Below are positions 48,160 through 56,501 of a stretch of DNA of 64,000 nucleotides, piece by piece (the first letter of the stretch is position 1; each line of letters starts with the position of its first letter). The DNA is from Christiangramia echinicola DSM 19838 (GTDB lineage: Bacteria > Bacteroidota > Bacteroidia > Flavobacteriales > Flavobacteriaceae). A program made the position numbers and the translations under genes. The DNA lies in the NCBI RefSeq assembly GCF_000423065.1, contig NZ_AUHG01000010.1, positions 558,001 through 622,000 of the forward strand. The letters are read 5' to 3'. The notes under the pieces are model-generated. The model did no database searches. It was not told where the DNA came from and worked only from the letters and a program-made list of their open reading frames with translations.

Positions 48160-49182
48160 ATGAGAACACCATTACTGGCCTTTAATGAAAACGGGATCTA
48201 TTGTGCTGCGGCAGATGTATATCTGGATCCATGGAAACCGGTAGATAAAGCCATAATTTCTCATGGTCATGCAGATCATTCCCGTTGGGGGCATAAGAAA
48301 TATATCACTCACCACAGTAATGTGCCTATAATAAAGCACAGACTTGGGGATATCGTAGTTTCCGGGGTGGAATGGAATGAAAATTTCACCATTAACGGAG
48401 TTCAGTTTTCTTTGCATCCAGCCGGTCATATCATAGGTTCCTCTCAAATAAGAGTTGAATATAAGGGTGAAGTTTGGGTCTTCACCGGGGATTATAAAAC
48501 TGAAGATGATGGCGTGGCGGTTCCATATGAACCGGTAAGATGTGACACTTTTATTACTGAATGTACCTTTGGTTTACCTGCTTTTAAATGGACGCCCCAA
48601 AAACAGGTTTTTGAAGATATCAATAACTGGTGGCAACAGAATCAGGATGACGGAAGAACGTCTGTCCTTTTTGGTTATTCCCTGGGGAAAGCTCAGCGTT
48701 TACTGAAACATTTAGATCCATCTATTGGTAAAATTTATACACATGGCGCAATAGAGAATATGACCGAAGTTTTAAGGGATCAGATCGAGTTTCCTGAAAC
48801 TACCAGGATTACCAGGGAAACAAAAAAAGAGGAGATCAGGGGAAATATAGTACTAGCTCCTGGAAGCTCCCATGGGACCACATGGATAAGGAAAATGGTG
48901 CCATATGTAACTGCTTCGGCAAGCGGTTGGATGACCTTTAGAGGTGCACGAAGAAGAAGGGCGATAGATAAAGGTTTTGTGTTAAGCGATCACTGTGACT
49001 GGCAGGGACTACTTACTTCGATTAAAGAAACAGGATGCGAGAAAGTAATATGCACCCACGGATACACAGATATTTTTTCCAGATTCTTAAGGGAACAGGG
49101 TTATGATGCCAGAACTGAAGAGACCCAGTACGAAGGAGAAACAGGCCAGATGGAAGCTGATAAAGAAAAGGATTCAGAATGA
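48160..49182 (+). CDS. Ligase-associated DNA exonuclease (MBL fold)
   Basis: About 340 residues. The metallo-beta-lactamase site is HGHADH (from residue 35 of this start), followed by HPAGHIIGSSQ and VFTGDYK. A C-terminal RNA/DNA-processing part has LSDHCDW and CTHGYTD. The protein belongs to the beta-CASP-type ligase-associated exonucleases. An in-frame ATG at 48142 would add six residues; the later ATG fits relatives better. It overlaps the ligase gene by 4 bases (ATGA). Confidence 0.85.
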   Translation: MRTPLLAFNENGIYCAAADVYLDPWKPVDKAIISHGHADHSRWGHKKYITHHSNVPIIKHRLGDIVVSGVEWNENFTINGVQFSLHPAGHIIGSSQIRVEYKGEVWVFTGDYKTEDDGVAVPYEPVRCDTFITECTFGLPAFKWTPQKQVFEDINNWWQQNQDDGRTSVLFGYSLGKAQRLLKHLDPSIGKIYTHGAIENMTEVLRDQIEFPETTRITRETKKEEIRGNIVLAPGSSHGTTWIRKMVPYVTASASGWMTFRGARRRRAIDKGFVLSDHCDWQGLLTSIKETGCEKVICTHGYTDIFSRFLREQGYDARTEETQYEGETGQMEADKEKDSE

Positions 49183-50771
49183 AAGCATTTGCCGATCTCA
49201 TAAAAACTCTGGATAGCACCAACAAGACCACTTTAAAAGTAGAGGCATTAACAAGCTATTTTCGAAACGCCCCTCCAAAAGATAAGGTTTGGACTATTGC
49301 CATCTTAAGTCACCGAAGACCGCCAAGACCGGTTAATACAACTCTCATGAGGGAATGGGCGTCTGAATTGGCCAAAATTCCGCTTTGGCTTTTTGAGGAA
49401 TCCTATCACATAGTAGGGGATCTGGCGGAAACTATTGCTTTAGTAATTCCACCTGCTGATTCTTCTAGTGAAAAAAGTCTTAATCAATTTTTACAGGAGA
49501 TCATCGATCTCAAAAAGAAGCCTGAGGAAGAAAAGAAAGAATATCTTTTTGATAACTGGTTAAACCTGAATTATTACGAACGCTTCGTTTTCACGAAATT
49601 GATCACCGGAAGTTTTAGAATTGGCGTAAGTCAGAAACTCATGACCAGGGCACTTTCCAGGGCCACAGATATAGATGAAGATATTCTGGCCTACAAATTA
49701 ATGGGAAACTGGGAGCCTTCTAAGATCACTTTCAATAAACTTATTCTGGAAGAAAATGAGGAAGATTTTCTTTCTAAACCTTATCCTTTTTACCTGGCTT
49801 ATGCTATAGAGAATGAACCCCATGACCTTGGAGATGTTTCAAATTGGAGTGCCGAGCATAAGTGGGATGGGATACGCTCACAGGTGATTATTAGAAATGA
49901 TGAATTATTTGTGTGGAGTCGAGGTGAAGAACTGGTAACCGATAAATACCCGGAATTTGAAGCGTTTGTTGAAGCTATACCAAATGGCACCGTGATAGAT
50001 GGTGAAATCTTACCATTTCCAGAAGGAGAAATAGGAACTTTTAAGGATCTCCTAACCCGAATAGGCCGAAAGAATGTTTCAAAAAAACTTCTGGAAAAAA
50101 CTCCGGTGATCTTAAAAGCTTATGATATCCTGGAATGGGAAAATGAGGATATTCGGGATACCGCATTTGGGGAAAGACGCAAGATCCTTGAAAAACTCTA
50201 TAATGATGTGAGATCAGAAGAATTACCGCTTCACCTTTCAGAAAACATTCGTTTTAAGAGCTGGGATGAAGCAGCAAAGGAACGGGAGAATTCACGGGAA
50301 GTGAAATCTGAAGGCCTTATGCTAAAGAGACTGGATTCACCTTACCTAGTAGGTAGAAAAAAAGGTGACTGGTGGAAATGGAAGGTCGATCCACTTACTA
50401 TCGACGCCGTGCTTACTTATGCCATGCGTGGTCACGGAAGGAGAAGTAACCTGTTTACCGATTATACTTTTGGATTATGGGATGAAGAAAAAGGAGAGCT
50501 GGTAACTTTTGCAAAGGCATATTCGGGACTTACAGATAAAGAATTTAGAAGCCTTGATGCCTGGATAAAGAAGAATACTTTAGAACGTTTTGGCCCTGTG
50601 CGCAGCGTCACGCCACATCACGTGTTTGAGATCGCTTTTGAAGGAATTGCTGAATCCAAAAGGCATAAAAGTGGTGTGGCAACAAGATTTCCCAGGATAT
50701 TGAGATGGCGTACAGATAAGAAGATAGAAGAGGCAAATACACTGGAAGATCTGAAAGCCCTCATCCCTTAA
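49179..50771 (+). CDS. ATP-dependent DNA ligase
   Basis: 530 residues. An N-terminal helical DNA-binding domain (1-200) precedes the adenylation domain, with K228 in EHKWDGIRSQV as the nucleotide-accepting lysine, and the C-terminal OB domain (about 420-525). It is an ATP-dependent ligase of the LigB/LigC type associated with the exonuclease and helicase genes, distinct from the NAD-dependent replicative ligase. It abuts the convergent CotH-like gene with no base between the stops. Confidence 0.92.
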   Translation: MKAFADLIKTLDSTNKTTLKVEALTSYFRNAPPKDKVWTIAILSHRRPPRPVNTTLMREWASELAKIPLWLFEESYHIVGDLAETIALVIPPADSSSEKSLNQFLQEIIDLKKKPEEEKKEYLFDNWLNLNYYERFVFTKLITGSFRIGVSQKLMTRALSRATDIDEDILAYKLMGNWEPSKITFNKLILEENEEDFLSKPYPFYLAYAIENEPHDLGDVSNWSAEHKWDGIRSQVIIRNDELFVWSRGEELVTDKYPEFEAFVEAIPNGTVIDGEILPFPEGEIGTFKDLLTRIGRKNVSKKLLEKTPVILKAYDILEWENEDIRDTAFGERRKILEKLYNDVRSEELPLHLSENIRFKSWDEAAKERENSREVKSEGLMLKRLDSPYLVGRKKGDWWKWKVDPLTIDAVLTYAMRGHGRRSNLFTDYTFGLWDEEKGELVTFAKAYSGLTDKEFRSLDAWIKKNTLERFGPVRSVTPHHVFEIAFEGIAESKRHKSGVATRFPRILRWRTDKKIEEANTLEDLKALIP

Positions 50772-51827
50772 TTATTTTCTTCGGGCCATCGCCAGGATCT
50801 CGTTTTCGAACTTCTCCTCATTCATTAGGATTTCGAAGAAACCTTCTATAAAAAGTAACATGGAAAAATATTCCTTATCATCTTCGAATAGCAACTCACA
50901 GTCCTGAATAACTTTGAGCAATGCTGGGCGATGATTCAGAAATTCTAATCTAACCTCATGAAAAAGCTTTGGCTCCCTCTGGAATCCGCGATACATTCTC
51001 TGGGTTACCTTATCTATACTAAGCATTTCATTATTTATCTGTGAAACTGTAGCATAGCTGGTATTTACTATTCCTGCCATATCAAAATCATATGGAACAG
51101 GAATGATCTCACCCTCCCGGAATATAAGTTTGGAATTATGCTGGTAGGCATTGGAAAAATCTGTATTTCCTATCATGAACTGGAAAAATGAATTTCGAAC
51201 CGATTCCCGGGCCAAATGGTTTAGCGGATGGATGTTTGATTTTAAAACTTTGCCGCCGATCCTTTCTGCAACATGTTTGTCGTCTTCAATAAAGAAGGCT
51301 TTGAATTCATGGATTTTGGTTTTATTACCTCTGAGTTCCTCATAATTCAATTCCACCAGTTTAGTCTTGAAATGATAAGGAGAAATCACCTCATACAGTT
51401 TATATGCGAGGTATTCTTTTAGTACATTATCGTTCATGTCCCGCTGTATCAAACATGGGAGAACTAACTTCAGGTTTTTATGACCCTCAAATGGGGTTTT
51501 ATTAGCCTCTTTCTTTTTTATCTTAACTTTTAAGGGAGCATAGGAACAATTCTTAAGTCGAAAATTCCCCCGTTTTCTCAACCTTACCTCCAGGGAATCC
51601 CATTGTAGCTCATCAACTTCAAATTTTAGATAGGTGTGTATATAGGTAGAATCATTGGTTTCTTTTTTAATATCTTTATTGGAGTAGCTAAGCGATATAT
51701 TCATTATTTCTTCCTCCAGGAATAATTCAGAAAGACTCACAGGGAAATTTTCATGATTATCCTGAGAGCACATGAGGTGAATAAATAAAGTAGGGATTAG
51801 GAATAAAAGGATAGCGCGCTTATCCAT
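50772..51827 (-). CDS. CotH-like protein, exported
   Basis: About 351 residues from the ATG at 51827, with a signal peptide (hydrophobic IPTLFIHLMCSQ, possibly lipidated at the Cys). The chain contains LRKRGNFRLKNC, a central MIGNTDFSNAY and VPYDFDMAG. These phrases resemble the G/N-rich substrate and metal-binding motifs of the CotH spore-coat kinase family (for example PYDFD for the metal Asp residues). If right, it is an atypical secreted protein kinase. The match is from pattern only. It lies between ligase and membrane protein on the opposite strand. Confidence 0.55.
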   Translation of the reverse strand: MDKRAILLFLIPTLFIHLMCSQDNHENFPVSLSELFLEEEIMNISLSYSNKDIKKETNDSTYIHTYLKFEVDELQWDSLEVRLRKRGNFRLKNCSYAPLKVKIKKKEANKTPFEGHKNLKLVLPCLIQRDMNDNVLKEYLAYKLYEVISPYHFKTKLVELNYEELRGNKTKIHEFKAFFIEDDKHVAERIGGKVLKSNIHPLNHLARESVRNSFFQFMIGNTDFSNAYQHNSKLIFREGEIIPVPYDFDMAGIVNTSYATVSQINNEMLSIDKVTQRMYRGFQREPKLFHEVRLEFLNHRPALLKVIQDCELLFEDDKEYFSMLLFIEGFFEILMNEEKFENEILAMARRK

Positions 51828-51911
51828 AATATTGATATATTTATCTAAAATATTAAAAATCAAGCTATTAGAAAGTATTTTTCCATTATTAATTTTAGAA
51901 CCTTTGTAACG

Positions 51912-52604
51912 TTGATCCTTTCAGCAGTTACAACATTCTTTGCTTTAAAATTCGGGATCAGTTTTAATGTAGATCTTACTCTGCTGAGTATTGCCATCAT
52001 TTTTCCGCTGGTATTTACAATTCGAGGTTCTTTCAGAAGAAGAGAAAAAGCATTAGAACATTTAAGTAAATTCTTAAGTTCAATTAAAACGGTGAGATAC
52101 CTTTTGCTTAGTAGTAATGAACTTACTACTGACAAAAAGAATGAGGCCAGAGGTATCCTGCTGGAGATCAATCAGAAGACTTTAGATCACCTCGCCAGAA
52201 AGAATAATGATATTCAGACTCTGGATGAAATTTCACATAAGGTTTACAAATTTGTCCTTGAAAAAGATAATCTTGTTCCAAATAAGATCAAGGATCGTGT
52301 TTTTAAATATGCCCGGGATATGCATGAATCTATAGAAAACCTGCACAGTATACATTCTCACAGGACGCCTATAAGCCTTATGGCCTATTGCGAAGTATTT
52401 ATCTATTTGTTTCCGGTGATCTATGCGCCTACTATTATTTATAATCTAGGTATGCGCGAGGCAGACTGGATTGCATATTTAATTGTACTGGTTACTCAGT
52501 TTATACTTATTTCTCTTTATAATATCCAGAATCAGTTGGAGTATCCTTTTGATAATGTTGGGATGGACGATATCAATCTTGATAATTTTAAATTAGAGCG
52601 TTAG
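51912..52604 (+). CDS. Bestrophin-like membrane protein, unknown
   Basis: At least 230 residues with helices near 3-20, 25-40, 160-178 and 188-205 and a polar charged middle (60-150). RGSFRRREKALEHLSKF after helix 2 and the C-terminal QLEYPFDNVGMDDINLD recall bestrophin-type (UPF0187/DUF4239-like) anion channels. The start is uncertain: the frame opens with TTG at 51912, and upstream codons to 51849 read as further plausible protein without an ATG. No function can be assigned. Confidence 0.55.
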   Translation: MILSAVTTFFALKFGISFNVDLTLLSIAIIFPLVFTIRGSFRRREKALEHLSKFLSSIKTVRYLLLSSNELTTDKKNEARGILLEINQKTLDHLARKNNDIQTLDEISHKVYKFVLEKDNLVPNKIKDRVFKYARDMHESIENLHSIHSHRTPISLMAYCEVFIYLFPVIYAPTIIYNLGMREADWIAYLIVLVTQFILISLYNIQNQLEYPFDNVGMDDINLDNFKLER

Positions 52605-52639
52605 TTATTTATGAGCACTCATAATTCAATTTTTTCCTA

Positions 52640-55108
52640 TTGAAAAGGGCAGAACTATTAAAGCTTGCTGAAGGCTGGTTTTCTGGGATAGGGTGGAAAC
52701 CTTTTAAATTTCAGAAAGATACCTGGACCGCTTATCTTCAGAAAAAGAATGGTCTTTTAAATGCTCCTACCGGCAGTGGGAAAACCTATGCGCTGTGGGT
52801 GCCAATTGTTTTAGACTACATCAGGAAGAATCCTGATTACAAGACCAGACATAAGAAAGGTTTAAAAGCCATATGGATCACTCCCTTGCGGGCACTTTCA
52901 GTTGAAATAGAACAGGCCGCAAGCAGGTTTGCTGAAGAAATGGGAACCCAATTTACGGTAGGAATTAGAACCGGAGATACTTCCCAGAAAGAACGAGCAG
53001 CCCAGAAAAAATCGATGCCAGATCTTTTAATCACAACTCCGGAAAGCTTACATCTATTACTTTCTTCAAAAAATTACGATAAGACCTTTAAAGATCTTCA
53101 GGCCATAGTTATTGATGAATGGCATGAACTACTGGGTTCTAAAAGAGGAGTTCAGGTGGAACTTGGTTTATCAAGATTAAAGACCATCTCAAAAGATCTT
53201 CGTATTTGGGGAATATCGGCTACCATAGGGAATTTAGAACAGGCCAGGGAAGTCCTGCTGGGACCAGATTCTGAAGCCCACAAGAATTCGGTGATGATCA
53301 AAGCCAATCTTAAAAAGAAGATTGAAGTGATGTCTATAATCCCCAGAACAATGGAAAAGTTTCCCTGGCGGGGACATTTGGGGTTGCATCTTATCGATGA
53401 GGTGGTGCCAATCATTAATAATAGCAGAACTACTCTACTTTTCACAAATACCAGATCTCAATGTGAACTCTGGTTTCAGAAATTAATGGCAAAATATCCC
53501 GAATTTGCCGGTGAAGTTGCTATGCATCACGGGAGTATAAATAAAGAAACCCGCCTTTGGGTAGAGCAGGCGATTAGAAATGAAAGTCTTAAGGCAGTCG
53601 TCTGTACTTCCAGTCTGGATCTTGGAGTGGATTTTGCCCCGGTTGAAACTATTGTACAGATTGGTGGACCTAAGGGGGTGGCAAGATTTCTTCAGCGTGC
53701 AGGCCGAAGTGGGCATCAACCGGGAAAAGTGAGCCTTATTTATTTTCTGCCTACACATGCTATTGAGCTTATAGAGGCATCTGCATTGCAGAAGGCAGTC
53801 GAGAAAAAGGCTGTAGAAGACCGAATTCCGTATTTAATGAGCTTTGATGTACTGGTTCAGTATTTAAACAGCCTCGCGGTTTCAAACGGATTTTATCCAA
53901 AAGAAATATATCCAGAGATCGCCTCAACATTCTGTTTCCAGGGAATTACAGAAGACCAGTGGCGATGGATACTCAATTTCATTACCAAAGGAAGCCAGAG
54001 TCTGCAGGCTTATGACGAGTATAAAAAGGTAGAGATCGAGGAAGATGGAAAATTCAAGATCAATAATCGAGGAGTTGCAATGCGTCATCGCTTGCAAATA
54101 GGAACCATTGTAAGTGATGCAATGCTAAGCGTTAAGTACATGAAGGGCGGTTATATTGGTACAATAGAAGAATGGTTTATTTCTAAATTGAAGCCCGGAG
54201 ATATATTTACTTTTGCCGGCCGAAACCTTGAATTAGTCAGGATCAAAAATATGCAGGTTCTGGTTAGGAAATCCTCCAGGAAAACCTCTAAAGTGCCAAG
54301 CTGGATGGGAGGGAGAATGACTTTTTCTGCCCAGATGAGTGAGTTGCTTCGCGAAGAAATGTATCTGGCGTCTAACCTGAAAGATGGAGAAAGAACTAAC
54401 CGGGAATTTGAAGCACTTCAGCCTGTTTTTCAAAGACAGAAGCAGGACTCTATTATTCCAAAAAATGATGAATTTCTAATCGAGACATTCAAAACACGTG
54501 AAGGTTATCATGCCATATTTTATCCTTTTGAAGGTCGTTTTGTGCATGAGGCCCTGGGTAGTTTGCTGGCATACCGCATTAGTTTATTGTCGCCTATCAG
54601 TTTTTCTATTGCCTTTAATGACTATGGCTTTGAATTGCTCTCAGATCAGGAAATAGATATGCAGCAGGTACTGGATAATGATCTTTTTAGTGCTGAATAT
54701 TTGATGGACGACCTTTATAAAAGTCTAAATGCTACAGAAATGGCCAGAAGAAAGTTTCGGGACATTGCTGTGATCGCCGGCCTTGTCTTTACCGGATATC
54801 CCAATAAACTTGTAAAAAGTAAACATCTGCAATCTAACTCCCAATTGTTATTTAGTGTTTTTAGAGATTATGAAGAAGATAATTTGCTTTATCAACAGGC
54901 CTTTAGAGAGACTTTTGAGCATCAGCTAGAAGAAGGAAGGTTAAGAATGTCACTGGAAAGGATAGCGAGTCAAAAAATTATGTGGCGAAAATGTGAAAAA
55001 CCTACTCCTTTCTCGTTTCCGATCATTACAGATAGGTTGAGAGAAAAATTATCTTCAGAAAAAATAGAAGATAGAATTAAGAGAATGTTGAAACAACTGG
55101 AAAAATAA
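52640..55108 (+). CDS. Ligase-associated DEXH-box helicase (Lhr-like)
   Basis: 822 residues. The Walker A is GSGKT at 45-49 (NAPTGSGKTYAL), the DEXH box is IDEWHE near 156-161, and the second RecA domain has CTSSLDLGVDF and RAGRSGHQPG. A winged-helix and WYL-like/Lhr C-terminal part follows (about 400-822). The family works with the ligase and exonuclease in DNA damage response. TTG at 52640 is the only reasonable start. It abuts the next, convergent gene exactly. Confidence 0.92.
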   Translation: MKRAELLKLAEGWFSGIGWKPFKFQKDTWTAYLQKKNGLLNAPTGSGKTYALWVPIVLDYIRKNPDYKTRHKKGLKAIWITPLRALSVEIEQAASRFAEEMGTQFTVGIRTGDTSQKERAAQKKSMPDLLITTPESLHLLLSSKNYDKTFKDLQAIVIDEWHELLGSKRGVQVELGLSRLKTISKDLRIWGISATIGNLEQAREVLLGPDSEAHKNSVMIKANLKKKIEVMSIIPRTMEKFPWRGHLGLHLIDEVVPIINNSRTTLLFTNTRSQCELWFQKLMAKYPEFAGEVAMHHGSINKETRLWVEQAIRNESLKAVVCTSSLDLGVDFAPVETIVQIGGPKGVARFLQRAGRSGHQPGKVSLIYFLPTHAIELIEASALQKAVEKKAVEDRIPYLMSFDVLVQYLNSLAVSNGFYPKEIYPEIASTFCFQGITEDQWRWILNFITKGSQSLQAYDEYKKVEIEEDGKFKINNRGVAMRHRLQIGTIVSDAMLSVKYMKGGYIGTIEEWFISKLKPGDIFTFAGRNLELVRIKNMQVLVRKSSRKTSKVPSWMGGRMTFSAQMSELLREEMYLASNLKDGERTNREFEALQPVFQRQKQDSIIPKNDEFLIETFKTREGYHAIFYPFEGRFVHEALGSLLAYRISLLSPISFSIAFNDYGFELLSDQEIDMQQVLDNDLFSAEYLMDDLYKSLNATEMARRKFRDIAVIAGLVFTGYPNKLVKSKHLQSNSQLLFSVFRDYEEDNLLYQQAFRETFEHQLEEGRLRMSLERIASQKIMWRKCEKPTPFSFPIITDRLREKLSSEKIEDRIKRMLKQLEK

Positions 55109-55576
55109 TTATTCTCTAAGCTGCTTCTCTAAATAATGTCTTACCAGCTCTGTAGTAATACCAAACGCTACGTGAGCAAATAATTCATTCATTTGCATTC
55201 TAATAGGGATATCGGTTGGTTTTGGTTCCAATCCTAGAATAGGCAAAGAAGTTTCGTGAGTCGAAGCCCAGGTAGTAGCACCAAATATAACCCCGTCCAT
55301 AGGTCTTAAACCGTTGCGGTCCTTTTTGCCATAACCATATGCGGCGCCAAGGGAACCCCCAATGGGGATATTCACCAGTTGCTCTGCCAGAGCTTCATTC
55401 TGTATACTAACCGGAGTACCAGTGATCTTAGTTGAAAGTTCATCTACGATCTTGATCTGAGCGGATCGTTGTTCAATCTTTCTTACTGGTAAAAATTGTT
55501 CTATAAGGCTCTTTACTGCCGAACCGGCTAAACCACCAACAAAGCCGGAAAGTAGGCTGCGACTGGTATTAGACAT
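55109..55576 (-). CDS. DUF1440-like membrane protein
   Basis: 155 residues from the ATG at 55576 (a longer frame begins at 55624). It opens MSNTSRSLLSGFVGGLAGSA, a glycine-zipper-like membrane segment; a second one is IPIGGSLGAAYGY, with a third near IFGATTW. The pattern resembles the YagU/DUF1440 family of inner-membrane proteins. Function unknown. It is transcribed towards the helicase gene with no spacer. Confidence 0.55.
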   Translation of the reverse strand: MSNTSRSLLSGFVGGLAGSAVKSLIEQFLPVRKIEQRSAQIKIVDELSTKITGTPVSIQNEALAEQLVNIPIGGSLGAAYGYGKKDRNGLRPMDGVIFGATTWASTHETSLPILGLEPKPTDIPIRMQMNELFAHVAFGITTELVRHYLEKQLRE

Positions 55577-55679
55577 ATAGGAATCTTTCTGAAGAAAATT
55601 AGTTACGCTCATAATCTGTTTCATTTTTACTCAATAAAACTATTTATTCGACTGCTTATGTCCAATCATTTAACACGTA

Positions 55680-55712
55680 TTTGGCATTGCTCCCTCAAAT
55701 TTGATATTTTTG
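55680..55712 (+). promoter_or_regulatory. Promoter of the amidase gene
   Basis: TTTG at 55680-55683, 21 bases, then TATTTTTG at 55705-55712, a full match to the Bacteroidota promoter. Only 3 bases separate the -7 element from the ATG at 55716, so the transcript probably starts on or beside the start codon (leaderless). Confidence 0.6.
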
Positions 55713-55715
55713 AAT

Positions 55716-56501
55716 ATGAGTGAAAATTTAAATATTGCCTTTATTCAGGCAGACCTTAAATGGGAAGATATAAATGCAAACAGAAAACTTTTTTCTGAAG
55801 CAATCGAGAAAATATCTAATGATGTAGAATTAATTATTCTGCCAGAGATGTTTACTACGGGATTTAGTATGAATGCGGCTGAACTTGCTGAAAATACTGA
55901 TGCTGAGACTTTATCATGGATGAGAGAAATGGCCAGGAAAAAATCAGCTGCAATTACCGGCAGCGTCATAATCTCTGAAAATGGCAATTATTACAACCGC
56001 CTTTTCTTTGTTTTTCCCGATGGCACTTATAAATTATACGACAAACGCCATACGTTTACCCTGGCTAAAGAAGATGAAACCTATACTGCGGGAAAAGCCA
56101 GACTTATTATAGATTATAAAGGCTGGAAAATTTGTCCTTTAATATGCTATGATCTTAGATTCCCGGTTTTTTCCAGAAATACCGTAGACTATGATCTGTT
56201 GATATACGTGGCTAACTGGCCTAAGAAAAGGGTGGACGCATGGGATGCCCTGTTAAAAGCAAGAGCTATTGAAAATATGAGTTATTGCGTTGGCCTTAAC
56301 CGGACCGGAGAAGATGGCGACGGGTATATTTATAATGGTCATTCGGCAATTTATGATCCACTAGGTAAGGAGATTACTCCTTTACATAGGGAAGAGGTTT
56401 TTACCGAAGAGATCAGTCTTAATAAAAATTATCTTAAGGAAGTTAGAAGTAAGCTAAAATTTCTTCAGGACCGCGATACGTTTAATCTTTCAGACGAATA
56501 G
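55716..56501 (+). CDS. Nitrilase-family amidohydrolase (omega-amidase-like)
   Basis: 261 residues from the ATG at 55716; a TTG 15 bases upstream also opens the frame but precedes the -7 element. Nitrilase triad: glutamate in IILPEMFTTGFS, lysine in KLYDKRHTF, cysteine in CPLICYDLRFPVF. The closest functional group is YafV/Nit2 omega-amidase, which hydrolyses 2-oxoglutaramate and similar amides. It converges on the Ig-like lipoprotein gene, overlapping by 20 bases. Confidence 0.88.
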   Translation: MSENLNIAFIQADLKWEDINANRKLFSEAIEKISNDVELIILPEMFTTGFSMNAAELAENTDAETLSWMREMARKKSAAITGSVIISENGNYYNRLFFVFPDGTYKLYDKRHTFTLAKEDETYTAGKARLIIDYKGWKICPLICYDLRFPVFSRNTVDYDLLIYVANWPKKRVDAWDALLKARAIENMSYCVGLNRTGEDGDGYIYNGHSAIYDPLGKEITPLHREEVFTEEISLNKNYLKEVRSKLKFLQDRDTFNLSDE

